64,000 bases of DNA from Lewinellaceae bacterium (GCA_020636025.1 JACJYQ010000002.1:558001-622000); one strand, 5' to 3'. Positions 52,739-62,900 are shown, counted from the stretch's first letter. Numbers and translations are program-made. The notes: generated by a model not told the origin, from the sequence alone.

Positions 52739-53419
52739 TTAATTCTGGGGTGCTCCGGCATCTATCCAGCTTTGAATTTTCTGCAAACGGCAATCGTCGA
52801 GCCTGGCGCCTCCTTTGGGCATCCAGTTGCTGCTCTTCACCAATGAATTATAAAGACGGCCATCCAGGGCAATTGATCTAATATCCTGGTAGTTCTCCAA
52901 ACTGATATTTCCATTAGGGTTGGAACCACTGTGGCAACCTTTACAGTAATTTGCGATCAATGGATTAATAAAGGAGGAGAACGTAACCTCAGTGCTTAAA
53001 TCACAACCGGAAAAGTTCTCATCGCAAGCATTATTGCTGGCTCCTTGCGTTATCCAGGCTTTAATCACATTGATTTGTTCAGTGCTAAAGCGTGGCTTGT
53101 TTTGAGGCATTCTTCCATCTTCCAAAGATTTTATCAACTTATTCTTCTTCCAATCGTTTGAAGTAACACTTGCCACGGTTGATAACATTTTTGAATAAGA
53201 ATTTAAGGCTATGCCGGCTTTGCAGTCTTTTTGATTATGGCAACCCGACTCTGTGCAGTTTGAGATTAAGATTGGCATAATCTGGTTTTGGAAATATACA
53301 CTGTCCAAATCACAGAGACCTTCCATTGGAGGCGTTGTAGGACCTATGAAATCGTGTTTGCAAGAATAAATACTGAGTAAGGCTGTTAGTGTGATACCCG
53401 AAATTAGTGTGAGTTTCAT
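52739..53419 (-). CDS. Two-domain haem c-type lipoprotein
   Basis: The 226-residue protein has a lipoprotein signal (Cys in LLSIYSCKHD, residue 20). Two similar halves follow, each ending in a helix like IKAWITQGASNN and IQSWIDAGAPQN. The second half has a standard motif, CKGCH, in NYCKGCHSGSN. The first reads CTESGCH, a longer spacing (four residues) that some haem c proteins use. It is a paralogue of the next gene and is probably part of the same redox unit. Confidence 0.8.
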   Translation of the reverse strand: MKLTLISGITLTALLSIYSCKHDFIGPTTPPMEGLCDLDSVYFQNQIMPILISNCTESGCHNQKDCKAGIALNSYSKMLSTVASVTSNDWKKNKLIKSLEDGRMPQNKPRFSTEQINVIKAWITQGASNNACDENFSGCDLSTEVTFSSFINPLIANYCKGCHSGSNPNGNISLENYQDIRSIALDGRLYNSLVKSSNWMPKGGARLDDCRLQKIQSWIDAGAPQN

Positions 53420-53641
53420 GTGAAATTGACGTAATTATGTTTGAGTGTAATTTTGCAGGTTGAAAATTTGCATGGGCTCACATAATCAATCAAATTAACT
53501 AAGAGCTAAGGGCTAAATAATGATGGGTTCACGCATTCCAAACTGTGGAAACTTATTACGGATAACACAACTCAAAGGTTGCCGAACTATTTATAGAAAT
53601 TGATAATAATTAAACCGAAACGGAAAAAATTGCCTCTGAAC

Positions 53642-53770
53642 ATGGAACAAAAAGGATGGAAGGTGTGGATTCGCCGATTGGGTATCGGTGGATTTTTGTT
53701 TTTTTTAATAAAAGGCCTGGTATGGATTGCCATCTTCCTCGGAGCCTTTAAAGCCTGTGGATCAACCTGA
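53642..53770 (+). CDS. Small membrane protein, 42 residues
   Basis: A short frame (ATG at 53642, TGA at 53768-53770) encodes MEQKGWKVWIRRLGIGGFLF and continues through FFLIKGLVWIAIFLGAFKAC to Gly-Ser-Thr. A positively charged N-terminus followed by one hydrophobic helix is the pattern of many small membrane proteins; similar short proteins with GFLFFLIKGL occur in Bacteroidota as far as I recall. It lies upstream of uvrA on the same strand. The longer minus-strand frame across it looks like a shadow. Confidence 0.55.
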   Translation: MEQKGWKVWIRRLGIGGFLFFLIKGLVWIAIFLGAFKACGST

Positions 53771-53857
53771 ACTTGCTCTTTGTCTTCTTGTCTTGTTGTA
53801 CTGACAAGGCAATTGGGTTGCAGCTTTAAACTATTTTTCAAAACAAAAAGTTTTTAG

Positions 53858-53865
53858 TATTTTTG
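53858..53865 (+). promoter_or_regulatory. -7 promoter box before uvrA
   Basis: TATTTTTG, followed by CGG, matches TAnnTTTG(C). The ATG lies 53 bases downstream, so this transcript has a normal leader. Confidence 0.55.
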
Positions 53866-53918
53866 CGGTTTGCACAACCGCTAATCGGATATTTATCCTG
53901 AGTTCCAACGATATATAT

Positions 53919-56786
53919 ATGCCCGTAAAAACAACACGGAAAGCCTCAGCAAATCCGGATCAATTGCAGGATCTGGTAGATCCCGATCACATCTCCATAA
54001 AAGGAGCCCGGACGAACAACCTGCAAAATGTAGACCTGCGGATACCTAAAAATCAACTGGTTGTAGTAACCGGAGTCAGTGGCTCCGGAAAGTCGAGCAT
54101 CACCATGGATACCCTGTATGCCGAAGGACAGAGACGCTACGTAGAAAGCCTCTCAAGCTATGCCAGGCAGTTTTTGGGGCGTATGAAAAAGCCGGATGTA
54201 GATTATATCAGAGGCATTTGTCCGGCCATTGCCATTGAGCAGCGGGTAAGTACCGGGAATACCAGATCTACCGTAGGCAGTATGACGGAGATATATGATT
54301 TCCTTCGCCTGCTTTTTGCCAGGGTCGGAAAATTTTACTCCCCCGTTTCCGGAAGGATCGTACAAAAACACGAAGTAACAGATGTCGTCGATTTTATAAG
54401 GAACTTACCTGATGGCAGCCGTGGGCTTGTGCTCATCCCATTTAGCAAAAGAAGCAAGGAACGCCCCATTGAACAGGAATTGAACATTTTGTTGCAAAAA
54501 GGCTATACACGTTTGTGGAAAAATGATGAAGTGTTGAGAATCGAAGATTTGCTGGATGAAGAGAAAGTTGAAGTACCCAAGGACCTGGCTCAAAATGCCT
54601 ACGTGCTGATGGATCGTTTTGTACTCCCCATGAGCGAAGAAAGTGACTGGATGCGACTGGCAGATTCAGTAAACACAGCCTTTTACGAAAGTGAAGGAGA
54701 ATGTGTAGTGCAAGTAATTGATAGTGAAGGCGATAGCAAATCGAAAACATGGATATTTAACAATCGATTTGAACTGGATGGCATTGTTTTCCCAGAGCCA
54801 ACACCCCAACTTTTTAATTATAACAACCCATATGGAACCTGCCCTACCTGTGAAGGCTATGGTAAAGTACTGGGCATTGATGAAGACAAGGTAGTACCAG
54901 ACAAATCCAAGTCGATGTTTGATGGTGCCATTGCAGCCTGGAAAGGAGAGAAGTATGGTGAGTGGCTCGACATCTTTTTACGCAATGCGCATCACTTTGA
55001 TTTCCCGGTTCATACGCCATACGAGGATCTGAGCAAAGAACAAAAAAAGCTGGTCTGGGCTGGAAATAAACATTTTGAAGGAATCAATGCCTTTTTTCAG
55101 GAGCTGGAGAGCAAAACCTATAAGATCCAGAACCGCGTTACACTGGCCAGATACCGGGGACGTACCGTTTGCCCAACCTGTGAAGGCGGTCGCTTGCGTC
55201 AGGAGGCTCTCTGTGTAAAGATTTCGGATAAAAATATTTCTGAGCTCACCGGAATCTCTCTGGAGGAGCTCTACACCTTCATGCAAAGTCTTGACAAATC
55301 GCTTTCCGAAAACGACCTTCAGATTGCTAAAAGACTTTTATTGGAAATCAATAACCGACTAGGTTTTATGGTTGATCTGGGCCTTGGCTACCTCACCCTG
55401 GACAGGATATCAAATACATTATCAGGTGGCGAAACCCAGCGCATTCACCTCACCAGAACGCTAGGGAGCAATCTCACCGCATCCATGTATCTCCTGGATG
55501 AACCGTCGGTAGGTCTGCACCCACGTGATACCGGCAGATTGGTTAATGTACTAAAGGATTTGCGCGACCTGGGTAACACCGTAGTCGTGGTTGAACACGA
55601 AGAAGATGTAATCAGAAATGCTGATTACTTAGTGGATATGGGACCGGAAGCAGGTATTCACGGTGGCAACGTGGTATATGCAGGCCCTTTTGCCGCTATT
55701 AAAAAATCAGCGCCCTACAGTCTGACTACCAAATACCTGACTGGTGAAATGGCCATTGAAACGCCGAGAGATCGTCGTAAGGCCAAAGATTTTCTGACCA
55801 TAAAAGGCGCTCGACATCACAATCTGAAAAACATACAAGTCCGCATTCCCTTGCATTGCCTCACTGTAGTCAGCGGTGTTTCGGGCTCTGGCAAATCAAC
55901 ACTCGTTCGCGAAATTTTAAGTCCGGCACTGATGCAGCATTTGCCGGAAACGGGAGGGAAACAACCGGGTCTGTTTGACTCGCTGGAAGGCAATGTAAAA
56001 AAGGTGACCCGTGTTGAGTTTATCAATCAGAGTCCGATAGGGAAAAGCAGCCGTTCCAACCCGGTTACGTATGTGAAAGCCTATGACGCCATTCGGGAAT
56101 TGTTCTCCAATCAACAGCTTTCCAAAATCCGTGGATTTCAACCCAAACACTTCAGTTTCAACGTAGAAGGTGGACGCTGTGAAGCCTGTAAAGGGGAGGG
56201 GGAGCAAGTTGTAGAAATGCAGTTCCTGGCCGATGTACACCTGGAATGCGAAGAATGCAAAGGCCGCCGATTCCGTCCTGAAGTACTGGATGTACAGTAT
56301 AAAGGCAAAAATATTTTTGATGTGCTGAATCTCAGCGTGGAAGAAGCTTTAGAGTTTTTCAGCGAGCGGCGCGACATCAGCGATAAGCTTCAACCCTTGT
56401 TTGATGTTGGACTTGGATATGTAAAACTGGGACAATCATCCAGCACACTTTCCGGCGGTGAAGCCCAGCGCGTTAAACTGGCCTCATTCCTGATCCGGGA
56501 GAATGGCGGCGGGCACATATTCTTCATTTTTGACGAACCTACAACCGGACTACACTTCCACGATATCAAAAAGTTGCTGGCAGCCATAAATGCCCTGGTG
56601 GAAAAAGGGCATAGTGTTTTGGTAGTAGAACACAATATGGAAGTGATTAAATCGGCCGACTGGGTGGTAGATCTGGGTCCGGAAGGCGGACAAGCAGGAG
56701 GAAACCTCGTGTTTGAAGGTGTACCGGAAGATCTGGTGAATGTCAAGGAAAGCTATACCGGGCAATTCCTGAAAGGGAAACTGTAG
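53919..56786 (+). CDS. uvrA: Excinuclease ABC subunit A
   Basis: UvrA finds bulky DNA lesions in nucleotide excision repair with UvrB. The 955-residue protein has two ABC ATPase modules: Walker A in GVSGSGKSSIT (about 48) and GVSGSGKSTLV (about 653), signature motifs TLSGGETQR and TLSGGEAQR, and the Walker B regions YLLDEPSVGLHP and FIFDEPTTGLHF. Zinc-finger Cys pairs are CPTCEGYG, CPTCEGGR and CEACKGEG/CEECKGRR. The length is typical. The stop codon lies inside the GGTCGGAGACC repeat. Confidence 0.98.
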   Translation: MPVKTTRKASANPDQLQDLVDPDHISIKGARTNNLQNVDLRIPKNQLVVVTGVSGSGKSSITMDTLYAEGQRRYVESLSSYARQFLGRMKKPDVDYIRGICPAIAIEQRVSTGNTRSTVGSMTEIYDFLRLLFARVGKFYSPVSGRIVQKHEVTDVVDFIRNLPDGSRGLVLIPFSKRSKERPIEQELNILLQKGYTRLWKNDEVLRIEDLLDEEKVEVPKDLAQNAYVLMDRFVLPMSEESDWMRLADSVNTAFYESEGECVVQVIDSEGDSKSKTWIFNNRFELDGIVFPEPTPQLFNYNNPYGTCPTCEGYGKVLGIDEDKVVPDKSKSMFDGAIAAWKGEKYGEWLDIFLRNAHHFDFPVHTPYEDLSKEQKKLVWAGNKHFEGINAFFQELESKTYKIQNRVTLARYRGRTVCPTCEGGRLRQEALCVKISDKNISELTGISLEELYTFMQSLDKSLSENDLQIAKRLLLEINNRLGFMVDLGLGYLTLDRISNTLSGGETQRIHLTRTLGSNLTASMYLLDEPSVGLHPRDTGRLVNVLKDLRDLGNTVVVVEHEEDVIRNADYLVDMGPEAGIHGGNVVYAGPFAAIKKSAPYSLTTKYLTGEMAIETPRDRRKAKDFLTIKGARHHNLKNIQVRIPLHCLTVVSGVSGSGKSTLVREILSPALMQHLPETGGKQPGLFDSLEGNVKKVTRVEFINQSPIGKSSRSNPVTYVKAYDAIRELFSNQQLSKIRGFQPKHFSFNVEGGRCEACKGEGEQVVEMQFLADVHLECEECKGRRFRPEVLDVQYKGKNIFDVLNLSVEEALEFFSERRDISDKLQPLFDVGLGYVKLGQSSSTLSGGEAQRVKLASFLIRENGGGHIFFIFDEPTTGLHFHDIKKLLAAINALVEKGHSVLVVEHNMEVIKSADWVVDLGPEGGQAGGNLVFEGVPEDLVNVKESYTGQFLKGKL

Positions 56787-56860
56787 TTCGGGTCGGAGAC
56801 CCTCACTAGCCGTTCGTGAGGGTCTCCGACTAGCCGTTCGTGAGGGTCTCCGACCCGAAC
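56786..56860. repeat. GGGTCGGAGACCCTCA palindromic array after uvrA
   Basis: GTTCGGGTCGGAGACCCTCA (56786-56805) and its perfect reverse complement (56841-56860) form 20-bp arms. Between and across them, a 24-base unit (TAGCCGTTCGTGAGGGTCTC plus CGAC) is repeated twice in tandem (56807-56830 and 56831-56854). It shares its core with the array at 19774-19870. Confidence 0.8.
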
Positions 56861-56865
56861 GAAAG

Positions 56866-56902
56866 AAAAAGGCCATGCAACCTAAGTCGCATGGCCTTTA
56901 TT
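56866..56902. terminator. Bidirectional terminator between uvrA and fusA
   Basis: AAAGGCCATGC pairs perfectly with GCATGGCCTTT around AACCTAAGTC. On the minus strand the hairpin is followed by TTCTTTC after TTTTT, so it mainly serves fusA; on the plus strand ATTATG follows. Confidence 0.75.
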
Positions 56903-56926
56903 ATGTAAGAGAACTGCCAGCCTGAA

Positions 56927-59059
56927 TTAAGCTTTTCCTGCTCTTGCGTTCTCAATTACTGTTTTAGATACTGATTCAGGAGGTGGTGCGTAGTGGCTGA
57001 ACTCCATGGTTGAAGAAGCACGACCTGAAGTAAGGGTACGCAATTGTGTTACATAACCAAACATTTCAGAAAGAGGAACATCAGCCTGAATGGCAACAGC
57101 GCCACCCATGCGAGACTCCTGTCCTTTCGGCAAACCACGACGACGGTTCAAATCACCAATTACTGGTCCTACGTATTCTTCTGGTGTGATTACCTCAAGC
57201 TTCATGATAGGCTCCATGATTTGTGGCTTGGTACCAGGCGCTGCCGCACGGAAACCTTCTTTTGCACACAATTCAAATGCGATCGGCTTAGAGTCAACCG
57301 CGTGCATGCTACCATCAGTTACTGTTACTTTCATCGAATCGATGTTATAACCAGCCAGGATACCATTGCTCATCATTTGATTAAATCCATCCTGGATTGG
57401 CTTCTGATAGTTCTTATCAATGGCACCACCCACGATAGCCCATTCAAACTGGAGCTTTTTCTTTCCGCTCTTGAATTCATCGCTTTGCAGGAATTCTTCA
57501 TCGGCAGGACCGAGGGTGAATTCCATATCAGCGAAGAGACCAGAACCACCCGTTTGCTTTTTCAAGCGCTCACGGTGAGTAGTTGATTTGGTCAGCGCTT
57601 CTTTATAGTTAACCTGAGGAGCACCCTGGTTACATTCAACTTTAAACTCGCGACGCAGACGGTCAACGATGATCTCAAGGTGCAACTCACCCATTCCGGA
57701 TATAACCGTTTGGTTGGTTTCCTCATCGTATCTCACGCGGAACGTTGGATCTTCCTCGGCAAGTTTGTTCAGGGCAATACCCAATTTGTCAAGGTCTTTC
57801 TGTGTTTTAGGTTCAACCGCCAAACCAATAACCGGCTCAGGGAATACCATACTTTCCAGAACGATCGGGTGTGCTACATCACAAAGTGTGTCACCGGTAC
57901 GGATATCTTTAAAACCAACTGCAGCAGCAATATCACCTGCTTCAACTGAATCGATTGGATTCTGCTTATTGGCGTGCATTTGATAAAGGCGACTGATACG
58001 TTCTTTATCATTTGTACGGGTATTCAAAATGTATGAACCAGCATCCAGCTTTCCAGAATAAACACGGATAAAGCACAAGCGACCTACGAATGGGTCAGTA
58101 GCGATTTTGAAAGCCAGTGCTGTAAACGGATCATTCACAGATGGCTCACGTGAAACCTCCTGGTCATTTTTTGGATCGGTACCTTTAACAGCCGGGATGT
58201 CGGTTGGAGCTGGCAGGTAATAGCAAGCTGCATCCAAACAAGCCTGTACGCCTTTGTTTTTGAAGGCAGAACCGCACATAACCGGAGTCATTTTCAGGTC
58301 GCAAACAGCTGCACGAACAGCTGCACGCATTTCTTCTACGGTGATGCTATCCGGATCATCGAAGAATTTTTCCAGCAGTGTATCATCGTAGCTGGCTACC
58401 TCTTCGATAAGGATTTGGCGCTGTTCATTTACCATTTCCTTCAGATCATCAGGGATCGGAATAACATTGTATGTCATGCCCTGATCGTGTTCGTTCCAAA
58501 CAATGGCCTGGTTGGTTACAAGATCAACAACTCCTTTGAAGTTGTGCTCAGAACCGATTGGAACCTGCAATGGAATTGCATTGGCGCCCAATTTGGCTTT
58601 CATGTCTTTCACAACCATCATAAAATCAGAACCTGCGCGGTCCATCTTATTGACAAAGCCAATACGTGGAACGCGATAGTTGTCGGCCAAACGCCAGTTT
58701 GTTTCAGACTGAGGCTCAACGCCATCTACAGCTGAGAAAAGGAATACCAGACCGTCGAGAACACGAAGAGAACGGTTTACTTCAACCGTAAAATCCACGT
58801 GACCTGGAGTGTCGATGATGTTCATATCGAATTTCTGGCCTTCAACGTTCCAATGACATTTTGTTGCAGCAGAGGTAATGGTGATACCACGCTCCTGCTC
58901 CTGCTCCATCCAGTCCATTGTAGCAGCGCCTTCGTGCACCTCGCCAATTTTGTGGTTGACGCCGGTGTAAAATAGTGTGCGCTCGGTGAAGGTCGTTTTG
59001 CCCGCATCAATGTGGGCGGCAATACCGATATTTCGGGTGAACCGGAGGTCGTTTGCCAT
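56927..59059 (-). CDS. fusA: Elongation factor G
   Basis: EF-G moves tRNAs and mRNA through the ribosome with GTP. The 710-residue protein has the GTPase motifs [25 protein letters not shown] and NKMD, then domains II-V with the C-terminal [15 protein letters not shown] and [17 protein letters not shown]. It is the third gene of the str operon (rpsL-rpsG-fusA). A terminator follows directly, so the S10 operon does not continue here. Confidence 0.98.
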   Translation of the reverse strand: MANDLRFTRNIGIAAHIDAGKTTFTERTLFYTGVNHKIGEVHEGAATMDWMEQEQERGITITSAATKCHWNVEGQKFDMNIIDTPGHVDFTVEVNRSLRVLDGLVFLFSAVDGVEPQSETNWRLADNYRVPRIGFVNKMDRAGSDFMMVVKDMKAKLGANAIPLQVPIGSEHNFKGVVDLVTNQAIVWNEHDQGMTYNVIPIPDDLKEMVNEQRQILIEEVASYDDTLLEKFFDDPDSITVEEMRAAVRAAVCDLKMTPVMCGSAFKNKGVQACLDAACYYLPAPTDIPAVKGTDPKNDQEVSREPSVNDPFTALAFKIATDPFVGRLCFIRVYSGKLDAGSYILNTRTNDKERISRLYQMHANKQNPIDSVEAGDIAAAVGFKDIRTGDTLCDVAHPIVLESMVFPEPVIGLAVEPKTQKDLDKLGIALNKLAEEDPTFRVRYDEETNQTVISGMGELHLEIIVDRLRREFKVECNQGAPQVNYKEALTKSTTHRERLKKQTGGSGLFADMEFTLGPADEEFLQSDEFKSGKKKLQFEWAIVGGAIDKNYQKPIQDGFNQMMSNGILAGYNIDSMKVTVTDGSMHAVDSKPIAFELCAKEGFRAAAPGTKPQIMEPIMKLEVITPEEYVGPVIGDLNRRRGLPKGQESRMGGAVAIQADVPLSEMFGYVTQLRTLTSGRASSTMEFSHYAPPPESVSKTVIENARAGKA

Positions 59060-59305
59060 GACTGATTCTATAAGTTAAGATGAAAGATAGGTTAATTTTA
59101 TATAAATTTTGCAAAGCTGCAATTATTCAGGCTTTGCAAAAATGATATTTTGACTAATTGGTCGTTCTGTTCAAAAAGTTCTGAAAGACAAATAATATGC
59201 CTGATTTACAGAACCCTTTAAAAACGCCAATACCGCCGAAAATTGACCATGCATTTTACAGAATACACAGTCAATTTTGGGCGGTAGGTGCGGCTGAATT
59301 ACCGT

Positions 59306-59773
59306 TTACACTCTGAAGTGGGCGAAAGCGCGGTTGGCTTCGGCCATCTTGTGGGTGTCTTCACGTTTTTTTACAGCGTTGCCCTCTCCTTTAGAGGCGG
59401 CAACAACTTCTGCAGCGAGTTTTTCAGCCATGCCTTTGCCGCTACGGGCGCGGGCATATTTGATCATCCACTTCATACCGATGGAGATCTTGCGGTTTGC
59501 AGGAAGCTCAGTTGGTATCTGGAAAGTGGCACCACCAATACGGCGGCTGCGAACTTCCACTTGTGGCATGACGTTGTTGAGTGCTTTTTTCCACACTTGC
59601 AACTCGTCCTCGTCGGTACGGGATTTAACGATGTCCATTGCATCGTAGAAAATCCCGTAAGCTACGCTCTTCTTGCCCTGCCACATCAGGTTATTAACGA
59701 AACGTGTTACCATCGTGTCGTTATAACGCGGATCGGCGGCCAATACTCGAGGTTTCGGTTTGTGCTTACGCAT
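59306..59773 (-). CDS. rpsG: 30S ribosomal protein S7
   Basis: The 155-residue protein starts MRKHKPKPRVLAADPRYNDT and carries the S7 motifs MVTRFVNNLMWQGKKSVAYG, VEVRSRRIGGATFQIP and MKWMIKYARARSGKGMAEKL. It nucleates assembly of the 30S head and lies between rpsL and fusA in the usual order. The gap to fusA is about 245 bases, longer than usual, and holds an A/T-rich stretch without a clear element. Confidence 0.98.
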   Translation of the reverse strand: MRKHKPKPRVLAADPRYNDTMVTRFVNNLMWQGKKSVAYGIFYDAMDIVKSRTDEDELQVWKKALNNVMPQVEVRSRRIGGATFQIPTELPANRKISIGMKWMIKYARARSGKGMAEKLAAEVVAASKGEGNAVKKREDTHKMAEANRAFAHFRV

Positions 59774-59841
59774 TTTATGTAATTAGTTTGAAACTGAATG
59801 TTGAATCATCCCGGTAACTACCGGACTGACCTGTTTAATTC

Positions 59842-60219
59842 TTAGGATTTCTTTGGACGCTTAGTGCCATATTTGGAACGGCTCTTCTGACGGTCTGTTA
59901 CTCCGGCTGTATCAAGGGCGCCACGTACAATGGTGTAACGTACACCAGGAAGGTCCTTAACACGACCACCACGCACCAGCACGATTGAGTGCTCCTGCAG
60001 GTTGTGGCCTTCACCAGGAATATAGCAGATCACCTCAAGACCATTCACCAGGCGTACTTTAGCCACTTTGCGGAGAGCCGAATTCGGCTTTTTAGGCGTA
60101 GTAGTGTACACGCGAGTGCAAACACCACGCTTCTGCGGGCTTGAACTCAATGCACGACTCTTACTCTTGTACTCCACTTTTTCGCGGCTGTTGCGTACCA
60201 ATTGGTTGATAGTAGGCAT
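59842..60219 (-). CDS. rpsL: 30S ribosomal protein S12
   Basis: The start is the ATG at 60219 ([20 protein letters not shown]), giving 125 residues; the longer frame adds 39 residues outside the conserved protein. The typical [25 protein letters not shown] and [13 protein letters not shown] motifs are present, with the Lys in TTPKKPNSA that is commonly linked to streptomycin sensitivity when unchanged. It is the first gene of the str operon. Confidence 0.98.
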   Translation of the reverse strand: MPTINQLVRNSREKVEYKSKSRALSSSPQKRGVCTRVYTTTPKKPNSALRKVAKVRLVNGLEVICYIPGEGHNLQEHSIVLVRGGRVKDLPGVRYTIVRGALDTAGVTDRQKSRSKYGTKRPKKS

Positions 60220-60271
60220 ACCTTTTTTGCTAAAACTTAATGTAACTCGTTCAAAATCAATGGGAAATGCA

Positions 60272-60279
60272 CAAAAATA
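60272..60279 (-). promoter_or_regulatory. -7 promoter box of the str operon
   Basis: On the minus strand the sequence reads TATTTTTG, followed by TGC, about 50 bases before the rpsL ATG. The rest of the 308-base gap to the histidine kinase gene shows no further element. Confidence 0.5.
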
Positions 60280-60527
60280 GAGATACCTTTCCCAAAAGCG
60301 AACGCAAAGGTAAGGTTTGGCGGCATAATTTTCCAAGTATGGGTAAAAAAAAGTCTTTTAACATAACTTTGTTCAGACTTAAGCCGGACAGATAAAATAT
60401 AGACCGCACATTTGCCGATTAAACTTATTCAGTAAATGCCCGTTGTGAAACGGAACTAAAGCCGAATTCAGCCAGTCGGGAGTCTGAAAATATATCAGGA
60501 TTTCGAGCTATTGTTGAAGGTAATAAT

Positions 60528-61997
60528 ATGAACGCGAAACGAATTCTTTTGATCATTGGATTGATGTCCCTGGCTTTGGTCGGCATCATTGGCCTTCAGG
60601 TGTACTGGATCGGATGGAATATTCGTCTCAATGAAGTAAAATTCGACAAGGATGTATTCGATGCACTGAATAAAGTGGCAAGTCGCTTACAATATTATGA
60701 GGTGATGCAGGTTCAGGAAGTGCTGAATGCTTCCAGGCAGGGAAACAATGATGGTCAGAATAAAAATTTGAGGGAAGCTGCCAGATATACAGAAAATGGA
60801 TTTTCTACCCGCCGTGTGAGTTCTGCAGATAGTTTACCCAATCCGGTTGGTGAAGGAGCTTCTTTTGAAGACAATATCAATCGCTGGGAGTATATGAAAG
60901 TACTGCAGTTGGTAGATTCAAAACCACTGGCTGAACGCATTTCTCTCGATTTATTGAATCGCTCCGTCAGAGAGGAAATTGAAAGCCGGGGTATACGATC
61001 GGTTTATCAATATGGTGTTTATTCAACTGCGCGGAACAGTTACGTGATCGTAAATGATCATTTTGTAGTGGAAGACAGTGGTCCACAGGTGGCCCACGGC
61101 GGAGCGCCTACACTTTTTACCTCTCCTTATAAGGTAGCGTTGTTTACCCAGGATATTGAATCTCCGGGTTACCTGTCACTTTACTTCCCAAACCGTACCC
61201 GCCTGGTACTTGGCTCCGTGCTGGGCATGTTGTTGTTATCTGTTCTGTTTACCTGTATAATTCTGTTCTGTTTCTGGTACACCATCCAGGTGATTTACCG
61301 GCAGAAACAATTATCCGAAATGAAAACGGATTTCATCAATAATATGACCCATGAATTCAAAACACCAATAGCCACTATCTCCCTGGCAGCGGATAGCATC
61401 AATAGTCCAATCGTCTTAAGCAGCACAGATAAGATTAAGCGCTTTGTGGACATCATTCGCCAGGAGAACCGGCGCATGAACAGCCAGGTGGAAAGGGTAC
61501 TGCAAATGGCGGTCATTGATAAAAAAGACTTCCAGTTGACGATGACTGAACTCAACATGCATCAGGTCATTCAGCAAGCAGTGGATAATTTCAGTTTACA
61601 GATTGAAAAAAGAGAAGGAGAAATACGCACCGATTTTCAGGCGGATAAACCCATTATTGAAGGCGATGCGACACACATAGCCAGCATTATTCATAACCTT
61701 TTGGACAATGCCAATAAGTACAGTCCGGAAAAGCCGAATATCATTGTAAGCACCAAAAATGTACCCATTGGCTTGGAGGTCACGGTGCAGGATCACGGAT
61801 TGGGGATCAGCAAGGAAGCCAGGAAAAATATTTTCGACAAGTTTTATCGGGTACATACAGGCAATCTCCACGATGTGAAAGGATTTGGGTTGGGGCTTAG
61901 TTATGTCAAGGCCATTATGACGGCACATAAAGGTATGGTGGATGTGCATAGTGAGTTGGGCAAGGGAAGCAGCTTTGTGCTTACGTTTCCTACCTGA
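60528..61997 (+). CDS. Sensor histidine kinase
   Basis: The 489-residue protein has a first membrane helix (about 6-27), a periplasmic sensor region (about 30-225) without a known domain, and a second helix (about 232-257). The HisKA domain has the phospho-accepting His in NNMTHEFKTPIATI; the HATPase domain has NLLDNANKYSPEKP (N box), QDHGLGIS (G1) and GFGLGLSYV (G2). It signals to a response regulator, which is not adjacent here. It is divergent from the str operon. Confidence 0.93.
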   Translation: MNAKRILLIIGLMSLALVGIIGLQVYWIGWNIRLNEVKFDKDVFDALNKVASRLQYYEVMQVQEVLNASRQGNNDGQNKNLREAARYTENGFSTRRVSSADSLPNPVGEGASFEDNINRWEYMKVLQLVDSKPLAERISLDLLNRSVREEIESRGIRSVYQYGVYSTARNSYVIVNDHFVVEDSGPQVAHGGAPTLFTSPYKVALFTQDIESPGYLSLYFPNRTRLVLGSVLGMLLLSVLFTCIILFCFWYTIQVIYRQKQLSEMKTDFINNMTHEFKTPIATISLAADSINSPIVLSSTDKIKRFVDIIRQENRRMNSQVERVLQMAVIDKKDFQLTMTELNMHQVIQQAVDNFSLQIEKREGEIRTDFQADKPIIEGDATHIASIIHNLLDNANKYSPEKPNIIVSTKNVPIGLEVTVQDHGLGISKEARKNIFDKFYRVHTGNLHDVKGFGLGLSYVKAIMTAHKGMVDVHSELGKGSSFVLTFPT

Positions 61998-62101
61998 TGA
62001 CGATTTAAAAATTGCACTGACCCTTTAGGTATTTAGCTGAATTTTCTACGAACACCGTGTCGCCATTTTCAATAAACTTCTCAAAACCATCAGAAATCGC
62101 A

Positions 62102-62887
62102 ATGCTACAGGATTACACCAGGGCAGATAAACAACTTCATTGGCTAAGTCAGATCATTGCCAAAGCGAACAGAACTTATGTGCCGGCGAGGGAGGATGAT
62201 AGCCATACAAATCTATCATACCATCACGGTGTCAAGCAGATTCGGGGAAGGTGGTTTGAATCGAAAACGGGCAGACTGATATTTATCTACAACCTTGAAA
62301 ACCAGCAAATCGAAATTCTGAACAGGTATTTCGAATCCGTGGCCATATTTAGCACCATTGGAAATTCATATAACCAGCTTCAAATAGAAATTGAGCGTGC
62401 TTTGCCGGCTTTAGGCCTTGACCCAACAGGGTTTTTGGATGACCTTCATTTTCAAATCCCCGATTACGGCTTTTCTGAACAACCCATACAGGAAATTCCG
62501 GCAGATGCCATTCGTGAGTGGACACATTTCCGTCAATTGGCCAACGATGCCTGCGAACTGCTTACAGATGATTTTCAACAAGCCGTAGTTCCTCGGATCT
62601 GGCCACATCATTTTGATACAGGCGTTTACTTTGAACCAGACAATAAACTCGGCCTGGGTTTTGGCCTGGCCATGGAAGATGACTTGCTTGGCGTGCCATA
62701 TTTTTATTTTACCGCTTACGGCCTGAATGGTACCAAAGTGGATTACTCCGGTTTCGCTCCATTACAATCAGGTAAATGGATAAATGAAAACTGGAAAGGT
62801 GCAGTTCTGGGAATCCATGAAGTTAAAAGCAAACAAGACCTGATCAACTTTAAGCAGGAAGTACTCAAAGTCTATCTCAATAATTAG
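62102..62887 (+). CDS. Hypothetical protein
   Basis: I use the ATG at 62102 (MLQDYTRADKQLHWLSQIIA), giving 261 residues; the longer frame starts at GTG. There is no signal peptide or membrane helix, so it is likely cytosolic. The protein has a mixed alpha/beta pattern and an aromatic, Gly-rich stretch in the last third (KLGLGFGLAMEDDLLGVPYF). No family is recognised. It lies between the kinase and xseA, on the same strand. Confidence 0.7.
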   Translation: MLQDYTRADKQLHWLSQIIAKANRTYVPAREDDSHTNLSYHHGVKQIRGRWFESKTGRLIFIYNLENQQIEILNRYFESVAIFSTIGNSYNQLQIEIERALPALGLDPTGFLDDLHFQIPDYGFSEQPIQEIPADAIREWTHFRQLANDACELLTDDFQQAVVPRIWPHHFDTGVYFEPDNKLGLGFGLAMEDDLLGVPYFYFTAYGLNGTKVDYSGFAPLQSGKWINENWKGAVLGIHEVKSKQDLINFKQEVLKVYLNN

Positions 62888-62900
62888 CAACCACTACACC

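Noticed and set aside
53587..53841. An 84-codon minus-strand frame before uvrA
   Set aside because: It has no protein-like pattern and covers the plus-strand small membrane protein, whose helix is more coherent.
56807..56854. CRISPR-like array
   Set aside because: Two 24-base units stand in direct contact without spacers, and no cas gene is present.
1..61997. Treating the response regulator at the left end and the histidine kinase at 60.5 kb as a pair
   Set aside because: They are 60 kb apart; the left gene is cut by the window edge and its partner is probably upstream.
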